From the NCBI GenBank assembly GCA_947062675.1, contig CAMSQM010000023.1, forward strand, positions 1-47,911: 47,911 nucleotides of DNA, given 5' to 3'. Position numbers and translations under genes: made by a program. How positions within the stretch are numbered: the first letter of the stretch is position 1; each line of letters starts with the position of its first letter. Positions 33,386 through 41,460 of the stretch are shown one piece after another. The notes below the pieces were generated by a model. That model was given only the letters and a program-made list of their open reading frames with translations, had not been told where the DNA came from and did no database searches. Origin of the DNA: an uncultured Roseburia sp. GTDB lineage: Bacteria; Bacillota; Clostridia; Lachnospirales; Lachnospiraceae.

Positions 33386-35830
33386 TTATCTGCGCAGCGA
33401 GAAATCGAGTTTCTCACGTGTCAGATTCGGGTTATAGTACGGGTCTGTGGTTTCAGAAAGCTTTTTCCATCTTTCGGGCAGAAGGCTTATGTCTTTTCCG
33501 GGAAAGTCTGCATTGTCGCCGGGGGCGGGGCAGTCCGGCGCCGCGGCGCGACAGATCAGCTCTGCGCCGGGATTATAGACAATCAGCAGTCCGAGTTCCC
33601 GGACTTTTAAGCAGAAATCTATGTCACAGAACGCGTCGGGCAGCTCCGCTGTCATGCCGCCGGCCATATGATAGACGCTCCGCCGGATCATCATACACGC
33701 GGCTGTCACGGCAGAATAGTTCTGGGCGCATAAAATGCGGCTTTCGTAACCGGTTGTATACCGCGATTCCCCGCGGAACACATATCCGGCTGTCCGGGCC
33801 AGGCCGGGCACAATCCCGGCATGCATGACCGTGTCATTGTCATACACAATCCTGGCGCTGGTCACGCCGACGTCATCGCGCATACAGTGGCCGAGCAGTT
33901 CGCCGATACAGTTTTCATCGGCCATCTGCACATCGCGGCTGAGAAGCAGCAGGTACTCGCCGGAAGCTTCTTTTTCGGCGGTGCGGATAATATCAGAAAA
34001 GCGGGATCCGGATTCACACGTTACAATCCGGATATTATCGTGTTCTTCCGTCATCTTTTCATAAAATGCAAATGTCTCTTTCCGGACGCTGTCATGTTCC
34101 GCCACGATGATCTCACAGGCGGGATAGCGGGACAACAGGACCGAACGGATGCAGTCCGAGAGCCTGTCCGTGTGGTCTTTATTAGGGATAATGACCGAAA
34201 CAGGCGGTTTCTGCGGCCACTGGTAGTATGTGCGGTACAGACCGTTGAATTGTGCGTGCCTGACTTCCGCCGGTATATTGAGCCGTCTGAAATGAGCTTC
34301 CACGGCCCGCCTGCCCGCCTCGAAGGCATATAGTTTACTCTGGGGATTTGCCGCCGTCGAATCAAAATGACAGCGCCAGTGGTATAATACCCGGGGCACG
34401 TGATGTACCTTTTGTGCCGCTTCGCAGCAGCGCAGAATAAAATCATAGTCCTGTGAGCCGTTATACTCATCGCGAATGCCGCCCACGTGATCCACGATAT
34501 CCCGCTTTACGGCGAACAGGTGGCAGATATAGTTGTTGGTCAGAAGAAAGTCCGGATCATAACCGGGTTTAAAATGCGGTTCAAAATATTTTTTTCCGGT
34601 CATGTCCACTTTGTCCTCATCCGAATAGAGGACGTCAGTGGACGGATCTTCACTGATGGCTTTTGCAAATTCATACAGTGCGTCCGGCGACAGGGTATCG
34701 TCGTGGTCCGCCAGAACAATATAGTCCCCTTCCGCCATCTCAATGGCTCCGTTGGTATTTCCGGCGATGCCGTAATTCTTTTCTAATACGCGGCAGCGAA
34801 TGCGGCTGTCCTGTTCCCGGTATTCTGATATGACCGGTGAAAGTCCCTTTCCGCCGTCCCCGCTGCCGTCCGCCAGACAGAGCTCCCAGTTATCATAGGT
34901 CTGGTTCTGCACGGAGGCGAACAGTTCCCGCAGAAAGGCCTCTTCGGTCCGGAAGAGGGGGACGACGATGGAAAACCGGGGACGGAGGGGAAGCAGGGCC
35001 TGCGTGTTACGCTGTTCTTCCAGTTCTTTTGCCGTCACCCCGTATTTTTTCCTCCACCGCCGGTAGACGGCGGTTTTGTCATTGCCGAATCGGTCGCGGA
35101 TCTTAACCAGAGTCGCTTTTATGCCGTTGCGTCTGAGATAATGAAACACTTTTCTGAATCTGCGCCACAGTCCTGCCGCTCCGGCGTCCGCCGCCCACTT
35201 GTCCAGGCGCACAAGCTCGGAGCTTTTGGCGCCGCGCAGCTGAAGGTAGTATGTTTTTCCCTTTACGGAGTCCGACCGGGCCGCGAAAAACAGCTTTTGC
35301 CTGTTTTCGTCTTCAGGACCGGTGCGCTCGGTGTCGCTTTTGTAAAAATGGTCAATTTTTACGGGGACCGGCTGCTTTCCGGCGTCGAGGAGTGAGAGCT
35401 TTATCTCGCCGCCTCCGATGCACCATCCGTTTACGACGAGCGTTTCTTCCGTTCGTCTCACATTTTCGATGCAGTACTGAATCTGATTTTCCAGGCGGAG
35501 CAGCGCCGTGACGGCATAGACGGCATCCCTGTGCGGCTTTCCCTGATAAGTGGAGTGGATGGACAGACGGCGCCCCTTTTTCCAGTTTTTTGGCAGCTTT
35601 ACGATGCCGATGACTTCCTCGCTTATCTCATTGACACAGTGTATATACTTCTGGCTTACGCCCACGCCTTTATTTAACAGCTTTACAACCGGAAGGTCCC
35701 GCCCGTCCAGCTGAACGGTCAGCGTGTGATCCTTCGTACTGCCGTCGTAAAACCATCCGGTAAATACCAGCGTGTCCGGAATACTCAGATGAAACCGTAT
35801 TTCTTCCACCATAAATTTGTGTGCATTCAT
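33386..35830 (-). CDS. Large protein with N-terminal beta domain and two GT2 domains
   Basis: 814 aa. Residues ~1-240 are beta-rich, of the type found before rhamnan-synthesis glycosyltransferases (repeated FHLSIPDTLVFTGWFYDGS and VVNGWCIGGGEIKLSLLD). GT2 domain 1 (~285-500) has FSIVVPLFRTEEAFL, LADGSGD, VLADHDDTLSP and LYSDEDKVD. GT2 domain 2 (~560-790) begins VSVIIPNKDHTDRL, but where the DxD-like motif is expected it has LLLLSRDVQMADE. The end, PYYNPNLTREKLDFSLR, is like the gene at 41454. First gene of the minus-strand operon, with a promoter at 35877-35905. Domain 2 may have changed or lost its activity. Confidence 0.88.
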   Translation of the reverse strand: MNAHKFMVEEIRFHLSIPDTLVFTGWFYDGSTKDHTLTVQLDGRDLPVVKLLNKGVGVSQKYIHCVNEISEEVIGIVKLPKNWKKGRRLSIHSTYQGKPHRDAVYAVTALLRLENQIQYCIENVRRTEETLVVNGWCIGGGEIKLSLLDAGKQPVPVKIDHFYKSDTERTGPEDENRQKLFFAARSDSVKGKTYYLQLRGAKSSELVRLDKWAADAGAAGLWRRFRKVFHYLRRNGIKATLVKIRDRFGNDKTAVYRRWRKKYGVTAKELEEQRNTQALLPLRPRFSIVVPLFRTEEAFLRELFASVQNQTYDNWELCLADGSGDGGKGLSPVISEYREQDSRIRCRVLEKNYGIAGNTNGAIEMAEGDYIVLADHDDTLSPDALYEFAKAISEDPSTDVLYSDEDKVDMTGKKYFEPHFKPGYDPDFLLTNNYICHLFAVKRDIVDHVGGIRDEYNGSQDYDFILRCCEAAQKVHHVPRVLYHWRCHFDSTAANPQSKLYAFEAGRRAVEAHFRRLNIPAEVRHAQFNGLYRTYYQWPQKPPVSVIIPNKDHTDRLSDCIRSVLLSRYPACEIIVAEHDSVRKETFAFYEKMTEEHDNIRIVTCESGSRFSDIIRTAEKEASGEYLLLLSRDVQMADENCIGELLGHCMRDDVGVTSARIVYDNDTVMHAGIVPGLARTAGYVFRGESRYTTGYESRILCAQNYSAVTAACMMIRRSVYHMAGGMTAELPDAFCDIDFCLKVRELGLLIVYNPGAELICRAAAPDCPAPGDNADFPGKDISLLPERWKKLSETTDPYYNPNLTREKLDFSLRR

Positions 35831-35876
35831 GTGCTGCCCCTTCCCGCTTCTGAATCGTATATCAGACTATTTATCA

Positions 35877-35905
35877 ATATTACCATTTTACCGGAATTGT
35901 TGCAA
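35877..35905 (-). promoter_or_regulatory. Promoter of the minus-strand glycosyltransferase operon
   Basis: Minus strand: -35 TTGCAA (35900-35905), a 17-nt spacer, and -10 TAATAT (35877-35882) preceded by TGG. It lies back to back with the plus-strand promoter at 35919, with 13 nt between their -35 boxes. Confidence 0.5.
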
Positions 35906-35918
35906 TAATACTTTATGG

Positions 35919-35947
35919 TTGAAATTGGCATACCCTGGTGCTATAAT
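35919..35947 (+). promoter_or_regulatory. Promoter of the secreted Flg_new/Fn3 protein gene
   Basis: -35 TTGAAA (35919-35924), a 17-nt spacer, and consensus -10 TATAAT (35942-35947) preceded by TGC, an extended -10. Confidence 0.75.
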
Positions 35948-35998
35948 ATTACCTGTTCAGAGCATTTCTACATAATAAAATGGAAAAGAGGGCATATT

Positions 35999-37282
35999 AT
36001 GATCAGGAAAAAATGCAGAATGGTTTTCGCCATGCTGGCGTTTGTGTTTCTTCTGGCGGCCGGTATCCAGCCGGCGTATGCGTCGGGACTTCCGTCGGAT
36101 GCGACAGAAGAGGCGGAACCGGTAACCCGTGTGACCGTCGCGTTTAAGGCGAATGGCGGAAAGGGATCCATGGGCAGCATTGTCGTGGAGTCCGGCACTC
36201 CGGCGACGCTTCCTGCAAATACATTTAAGAAAACCGGATATCAGTTTGCCGGATGGGCAACCGGGGCCGATGGGAGCGGCACGTACTATGCGGACAGGGC
36301 GGATGTCACAGAACTCGCCTCGGCTTATCCGGACGGGACCAGGATCACGCTCTATGCGCAGTGGAAGCTGCAGAAGCCTGAGATTAAGAAAGTAAAATCT
36401 CCGGATCCTTCTTCCATCAAAGTGACATTTGATAAAGTGAAGTCGGTTTCAGGCTATGAGATTCAGTATTCGACAGGCAACGCCTTTAAGAAAACGGTAA
36501 AGACGGTGAAAGCGGCAAAGACCGCAACGTCCGCAGAGCTTCTGGAGGTCACGCCGAATAAGAAATATTATGTCCGGATGCGCAGCTATAAGACGGGCGG
36601 CGAAACAAAATACAGTGACTGGAGCAAAATAGCGTCCGTAAAAGTGAAAAATGGTAAGACGATCGCTAATACGAAATGTGCGACCGCGATAGAAGCGGAT
36701 GTGAAGCTGACCGGTTCAGGCACCGGGTATCACGCCAAGTTTGTGATGGGCAACGCCACCTCGGCGGTATCTTTCGGTATGCAGTACGATTCGGCGGCGG
36801 AGGCTCCGTATACCGGCAAAAATATGGCGCTGATAGAGAATATATCTTCAAACAATGCAGGCGGGCAGCGCTATGTGCGGCCCGGAAATGTGGCGCTGCG
36901 TCTGAATAAGACGTATCATCTGATGATGACAATTGATGAGAAAGGACGCGGTGATGTATACGTCGATTATAAGAAGATCGGGAGCTTTTATCAGCCGAAT
37001 CTGACGACGCTTCACTGGGTAAGAATTGAAGCCTGCGCAAGGCTGAACGGAGATTCGGTGGATGCCGTATTTTCCAATGTAAAATACAGAATTGCCCGCG
37101 GCGCGGATTTAAAAGTGCTTGGGGACGATCTGGAGTGGGATGAGATTAAGCTGAACAAAGGACTGAAATACAAGTATAATAAGAAAGACAACTCCATCCG
37201 CATGTACGGTACGATCACCGGGATCAACGGCGACTGGGACAGCGATTATGAGAGTGTGTCGGAGATACTTCAGTTCCGCTAG
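35999..37282 (+). CDS. Secreted protein with Flg_new repeat, Fn3 domain and jelly-roll-like C-terminus
   Basis: 427 aa. The signal peptide is MIRKKCRMVFAMLAFVFLLAAG with a likely AYA-SG cleavage site near residue 31. One Flg_new/InlB-type repeat follows (~40-122, LPANTFKKTGYQFAGW to LYAQW), closely like the repeats of the 18709 protein. Then an Fn3 domain (~125-215, with GYEIQYS and YYVRMRSYK) and a ~200-residue domain that looks like a LamG/jelly-roll fold (YHLMMTIDEKGRGDVYVDYKKIGSF). No sortase motif or membrane anchor is visible. I chose the ATG at 35999 for its signal peptide and AGAGGG site. It may bind the polysaccharide or cell wall; unknown. Confidence 0.82.
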   Translation: MIRKKCRMVFAMLAFVFLLAAGIQPAYASGLPSDATEEAEPVTRVTVAFKANGGKGSMGSIVVESGTPATLPANTFKKTGYQFAGWATGADGSGTYYADRADVTELASAYPDGTRITLYAQWKLQKPEIKKVKSPDPSSIKVTFDKVKSVSGYEIQYSTGNAFKKTVKTVKAAKTATSAELLEVTPNKKYYVRMRSYKTGGETKYSDWSKIASVKVKNGKTIANTKCATAIEADVKLTGSGTGYHAKFVMGNATSAVSFGMQYDSAAEAPYTGKNMALIENISSNNAGGQRYVRPGNVALRLNKTYHLMMTIDEKGRGDVYVDYKKIGSFYQPNLTTLHWVRIEACARLNGDSVDAVFSNVKYRIARGADLKVLGDDLEWDEIKLNKGLKYKYNKKDNSIRMYGTITGINGDWDSDYESVSEILQFR

Positions 37283-37299
37283 TAAATGAGCGACAGGAG

Positions 37300-37325
37300 A
37301 GCCAGCCTTTCAGGCTGGCTTTCTC
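37300..37325 (+). terminator. Probable terminator after the secreted repeat protein
   Basis: Perfect stem AGCCAGCC-TTTCA-GGCTGGCT (37300-37320) followed by a weak T-tract (TTCTC). The ABC exporter operon begins 32 nt later. Confidence 0.65.
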
Positions 37326-37356
37326 AAAAATACAAGATCAGAGGAGATAAGACAGA

Positions 37357-38202
37357 ATGATCATTAGTGCCGCAAAAAAAGAAACAATACCCGCAGCGGT
37401 AAGGATTATCAGGGATATCGCGGGCAATCTGAAACTGATCAGTGAACTTTCAAAAAATGATCTGAAAAAGAGATTTGCGGATTCTTACTTCGGCATTCTC
37501 TGGGCGTTCGTAAGTCCGATCGTCACGATCTGCGTTTACTGGTTTATCTTTACGGTCGGTCTGCGCGGGACAGGCAATGATGTAGATGGTTATCCCTTTG
37601 TGCTGTGGCTGATTGCCGGGCTGATTCCCTGGTTTTTATTTTCGGACATTATTACCAATGGAACAAATGTGCTGCTGGAGTATGCATATCTTGTAAAAAA
37701 AATAGTGTTTAATGTCAGTATTCTTCCTGTAATAAAAATAGTCACTGCCACGGCGATTCATCTGATTCTTTTGCTGTTTACCCTGCTGATTTTCGCAGGC
37801 GCAGGACATTTCCCGGATCTTTATATGTTACAGATACCGTATTATATACTGGCTCTCTGGTGTTTTTCAGCAGCATGCGTTTTCATGACGAGTGCTGTCG
37901 TTCTTTTTTTCAGGGACCTGGGGCAGCTGGTAAATATTTTTATGCAGGTATTTATCTGGATCACACCCATTATGTGGCAGGATGCGCAGGTCGCCGGCAC
38001 ATATCCGCTGCTGATCGGAATCCTGCGGCTGAATCCGATGTATTATATTGTCAGGGGATACCGCGACGCCATGATCCATCATGTGTGGTTCTGGGAGGAT
38101 ATGGGGATGACCTTGTATTTCTGGGTTGTGACCATTCTGCTCTTTATTCTGGGCAGCGGCATATTTGTCAGACTGAAGCCTCATTTTTCGGATGTGATCT
38201 GA
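37357..38202 (+). CDS. wzm: ABC-2 type polysaccharide export permease (Wzm/TagG-like)
   Basis: 281 aa. A cytoplasmic N-terminal helix (LISELSKNDLKKRFADSYFGILWAFVSPI, in the TagG/RfbA/Wzm pattern) is followed by six hydrophobic segments. Wzm forms the membrane channel of ABC exporters that move finished polysaccharides on undecaprenyl diphosphate across the membrane. The ATPase partner begins 65 nt on. AGAGGAG precedes the ATG at 37357. Confidence 0.92.
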   Translation: MIISAAKKETIPAAVRIIRDIAGNLKLISELSKNDLKKRFADSYFGILWAFVSPIVTICVYWFIFTVGLRGTGNDVDGYPFVLWLIAGLIPWFLFSDIITNGTNVLLEYAYLVKKIVFNVSILPVIKIVTATAIHLILLLFTLLIFAGAGHFPDLYMLQIPYYILALWCFSAACVFMTSAVVLFFRDLGQLVNIFMQVFIWITPIMWQDAQVAGTYPLLIGILRLNPMYYIVRGYRDAMIHHVWFWEDMGMTLYFWVVTILLFILGSGIFVRLKPHFSDVI

Positions 38203-38267
38203 CAGGCAGCGTTTGCGGAATCTGAAATAAAGTACAATAGAAAGAAATGTAACTGCAGAGAGGCGAT

Positions 38268-39572
38268 ATGGTTACAGAGAGACAGGCTATGAGTGAATAC
38301 GCGATCAATGTGGAACATATTTCCAAACGATACAGGCTTTACCGCGGAAAAGCGGACCGGTTGAAAGATGCCCTGCATCTGTCACGAAAAAAAAGTTATG
38401 AGGAATTCTATGCGCTCTCAGATGTGAATTTTTCTGTAAAAAAGGGGGAGACTGTAGGGCTGATCGGGACGAACGGCGCCGGGAAGTCGACCCTTTTAAA
38501 GCTGCTCACCGGGGTGCTGACTCCGAGTGAAGGGCAGATTGAAGTCAACGGAAAGGTTTCGGCGCTTCTGGAGCTGGGAGCGGGGTTTAACAGCGAGTAT
38601 ACAGGTCTAGAAAATATTTATTTTAACGGTACCCTGATGGGGTATACCAGAGAGCAGATGGAAAAAAAGGTGCCGGAAATCCTCGATTTTGCCGGAATCG
38701 GCGATTATATCTACCAGCCTGTAAAGACATATTCCAGCGGAATGTTTGCGAGGCTGGCATTCGCGCTTGCGATTAATGTGGAACCTGATATTCTTGTGGT
38801 TGACGAGGCGCTGAGCGTGGGGGATATTTATTTTCAGTCCCGCTGTTTCAAAAAAATGGATGATATCAAGCGGGGCGGAACGACGATTCTGCTCGTCACA
38901 CATGATATGAGCAGTGTGATTAAATACTGTGATAAGGTTGTTGTGATGAATCACGGCAGGGTTGTCAGAGAGGGCAGCCCCAAGCAGATGGTGGATATAT
39001 ATAAAAAGATTCTTGTGAACCAGTATGATGAGAATGAGGAAGACGGGGACCGGAGCGCAGGGAAAGCCCTCGCCGTGGAGGAAGGAAGCTGGATGTCGCA
39101 CCTGTCGCTCAACGATGAGAATGTGCTTTACGGCAATGGAAAAGCAGAAATCGTGGATTTCGGTTTTTTTGATGAGAGCGGACGGATTACCGGAATGATT
39201 TTGAAAAAAAGTGTTTTCAGCTTTAAAGTGAAGGTGAAATTTTTCGAGGATATCGAGTATCCGATCTTTACGTACACCGTCAAGAATGCAAAGGGCGCGG
39301 AGATCACCGGTACCAACACCATGTTCGAAAAAGTGGATTTTCCGCTTGCAAAAAAAGGAGAGCAGTATGTTGTGACATTTACACAGAAAGCGCTGCTTCA
39401 GGGAGGCGAATATCTGGTGTCCTTTGGCTGCACCGGTTATGAGAACGGGCAGTTTACCGTATATGACAGGCATTATGATGTCGCCAATCTTACCATTGTA
39501 TCAGAGCAGAATACGGTGGGAACCTTCGATATGGATTCCGGCGTCACAGTGGAGAGAGTGGAAGATGATTGA
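38268..39572 (+). CDS. wzt: Polysaccharide export ABC ATPase with C-terminal Wzt-type domain
   Basis: 434 aa. Residues ~10-250 are the ATPase: Walker A GTNGAGKST, signature YSSGMFARLAFALA, Walker B ILVVDEALSVGD, and THDMSSV with the switch His. The C-terminal ~150 residues (from about 285) are a beta-sandwich of the Wzt_C type, which in E. coli O8/O9a binds the modified chain end and selects finished polymer for export. The start is at 38268 (AGAGG 6 nt upstream); an internal ATG at 38289 is an alternative. It overlaps the next gene by 8 nt, a methyltransferase/kinase-like protein that could make the chain-end mark. Confidence 0.93.
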   Translation: MVTERQAMSEYAINVEHISKRYRLYRGKADRLKDALHLSRKKSYEEFYALSDVNFSVKKGETVGLIGTNGAGKSTLLKLLTGVLTPSEGQIEVNGKVSALLELGAGFNSEYTGLENIYFNGTLMGYTREQMEKKVPEILDFAGIGDYIYQPVKTYSSGMFARLAFALAINVEPDILVVDEALSVGDIYFQSRCFKKMDDIKRGGTTILLVTHDMSSVIKYCDKVVVMNHGRVVREGSPKQMVDIYKKILVNQYDENEEDGDRSAGKALAVEEGSWMSHLSLNDENVLYGNGKAEIVDFGFFDESGRITGMILKKSVFSFKVKVKFFEDIEYPIFTYTVKNAKGAEITGTNTMFEKVDFPLAKKGEQYVVTFTQKALLQGGEYLVSFGCTGYENGQFTVYDRHYDVANLTIVSEQNTVGTFDMDSGVTVERVEDD

Positions 39573-41460
39573 TGAAAATGTGGAGAAAAAGCTTCTTGAT
39601 GCCGTGCGGAATGAGGAGGATACGGAGCGGTACCTGATGGGGGAGAATTCATGGCCGGTTCTCTGTCATCTGTCTGCTATCCGGGAAAACATACTGGACT
39701 GGTATGCCTTTGACCCGCAGGCCTCCCTCCTTGAGATCGGATCGGAATGCGGGGCGCTCACGGGGCTTTTCTGCAGGAAAGTGGCCCGCGTGGTGGCCGT
39801 CGAGCCCTCGGAGCGCGATTCTGCGGTCAATCTGGCGAGAAACCGGCAGTACGGGAATCTGACCGTGCTCTCCGGCGATTTTTGCGACATGGAGATCCGG
39901 GAAAAATTTGATTATGTGACGGTGATCGGGAGCCTTGGATACGCCGGCCGGCGCGGCGGCAGTGAGAATCCTTATCTGGATATGTTAAAAAAGGCAAAAG
40001 GATGCTTAAAGGAGGGCGGCAGACTATTTCTCGCTATCGGAAACAGATACGGGCTGAAATATTTTGCCGGAGCGGCGGAAGATCACACGGGCCGGTGTTT
40101 TGACGGTCTGGAGAATTATGCAGCTGCCGGTGAGGTCAGAACCTTTTCCCGCGGAACACTTCAGAAGATGCTGCTGGAAGCGGGTTATTCCCGCAGTGTG
40201 TTTTACTATCCGATGCCGGATTATATGCTTCCCTCGGAAATCTATTCTGACAACTGCCTTCCCTCGCCCGGAAGCATCCGCTATCCCTGCGTCGCATATG
40301 ACCGCGACAGATATGAAGTGCTGGATGAGCGGCTTACGTTTGATTCCATCTGTGCGGACGGCATGTTTGGCGACTTTGCCAATTCCTTTCTTGTCATCAG
40401 TGAGTGCGGGAAGTGCTGCGGGCCGGACGAAGGAACCGTGGTATATGCGAAATATAACAGACAGAGGGCGCCGGAGTTCAGGGTCAGCACAAAAATCATT
40501 TCCGGGGCGGACGGCGTCAGGTACGTGGAGAAAAAAGCATTGTGTCCGGAGGCCGTGCGGCATGTGGAGCGGTTTTCCGAAAACAGGGAGAAGCTGAACC
40601 GCCGGAACCTGCTGCCGGAGGCGTCAGAGGCCGGTGCGGGCGTTCCGGTTCCGGTGGAGCTTCTCTCCAACGAAAACGGACGGGCGGTGTTTCCCTGTGT
40701 TGAGGGGACAAGCCTGTCTAAGGAAGTGAACGCCGGTCTCTGGAGCAGGGAGACATTCCTTAAGGCCATGCACCGCGCCGTGGACAGCATTTACGGCACG
40801 TTTCTAAACACTGCGGGATATCTGACGGACTTTGCGTTCACCGGTGCGTTTGAAGAAATATTCGGTATTTCTCCAGAAGACCCGGAGGCGGAGACTTTAA
40901 GGGGGATGAAGTCGCCTGCGGTGTCGAATATTGACAGTATTCTGAGCAATTTTATCAGACAGCCTGACGGCAGTCTGGTCTGTCTGGATTATGAATGGGT
41001 GTTTGACTTTCCGGTACCGGCAGAATATTTAATTTACCGCACGGTATTTTATTATTACAGCGAAAATGTTCATTATATCAGAGTGAGCGAACCGGAGCTC
41101 TGGGCTGAATTCGGGCTGGACGAAGAGCAGGTGAATCTGTTCCGGAAGATGGACGACCATTTTCAGCAGTATGTTCACGGAAAAGACCGGAAATATATGT
41201 ATACCGCAAATTATGCGAAGAAAACGATCAATATCGGCAGCAATCTCAAAAACGGGGAGCGCTGGTTTTTGTCCATCGCAGACGATATCCAGGAGCTGAA
41301 CATTCATCTCGGCGGATTCCGGCGCGATCTTGTAGAGTGCCGTGTGAAAACGCATCGGAAAAGCGTATTCCGGGACAGGTGCGAGAGAAAAGCGGCAGCG
41401 GTTTTCAGGCGTATTGCGCGTAAATTAAAAAAGACCAGGGAGGAAAGTGGCACATGCTGA
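39565..41460 (+). CDS. WbdD-like bifunctional SAM methyltransferase / kinase-like protein
   Basis: 631 aa. Residues ~35-230 are a class I methyltransferase (motif I LLEIGSECGALT at 54-65; VVAVEPSERD; LKEGGRLFLAIGN). Residues ~265-530 look like a kinase fold: RVSTKII may supply the Lys, NIDSILSN gives a D457-x4-N462 pair, and DYEW (475-478) takes the DFG-like place. The HxD His is Asn here. This order is that of WbdD, which caps the O9a chain by methyl and phosphate groups and so sets length. It is coupled to wzt with its C-terminal domain, as WbdD is functionally. The start at 39565 overlaps the wzt stop. The kinase assignment is inference. Confidence 0.75.
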   Translation: MIDENVEKKLLDAVRNEEDTERYLMGENSWPVLCHLSAIRENILDWYAFDPQASLLEIGSECGALTGLFCRKVARVVAVEPSERDSAVNLARNRQYGNLTVLSGDFCDMEIREKFDYVTVIGSLGYAGRRGGSENPYLDMLKKAKGCLKEGGRLFLAIGNRYGLKYFAGAAEDHTGRCFDGLENYAAAGEVRTFSRGTLQKMLLEAGYSRSVFYYPMPDYMLPSEIYSDNCLPSPGSIRYPCVAYDRDRYEVLDERLTFDSICADGMFGDFANSFLVISECGKCCGPDEGTVVYAKYNRQRAPEFRVSTKIISGADGVRYVEKKALCPEAVRHVERFSENREKLNRRNLLPEASEAGAGVPVPVELLSNENGRAVFPCVEGTSLSKEVNAGLWSRETFLKAMHRAVDSIYGTFLNTAGYLTDFAFTGAFEEIFGISPEDPEAETLRGMKSPAVSNIDSILSNFIRQPDGSLVCLDYEWVFDFPVPAEYLIYRTVFYYYSENVHYIRVSEPELWAEFGLDEEQVNLFRKMDDHFQQYVHGKDRKYMYTANYAKKTINIGSNLKNGERWFLSIADDIQELNIHLGGFRRDLVECRVKTHRKSVFRDRCERKAAAVFRRIARKLKKTREESGTC

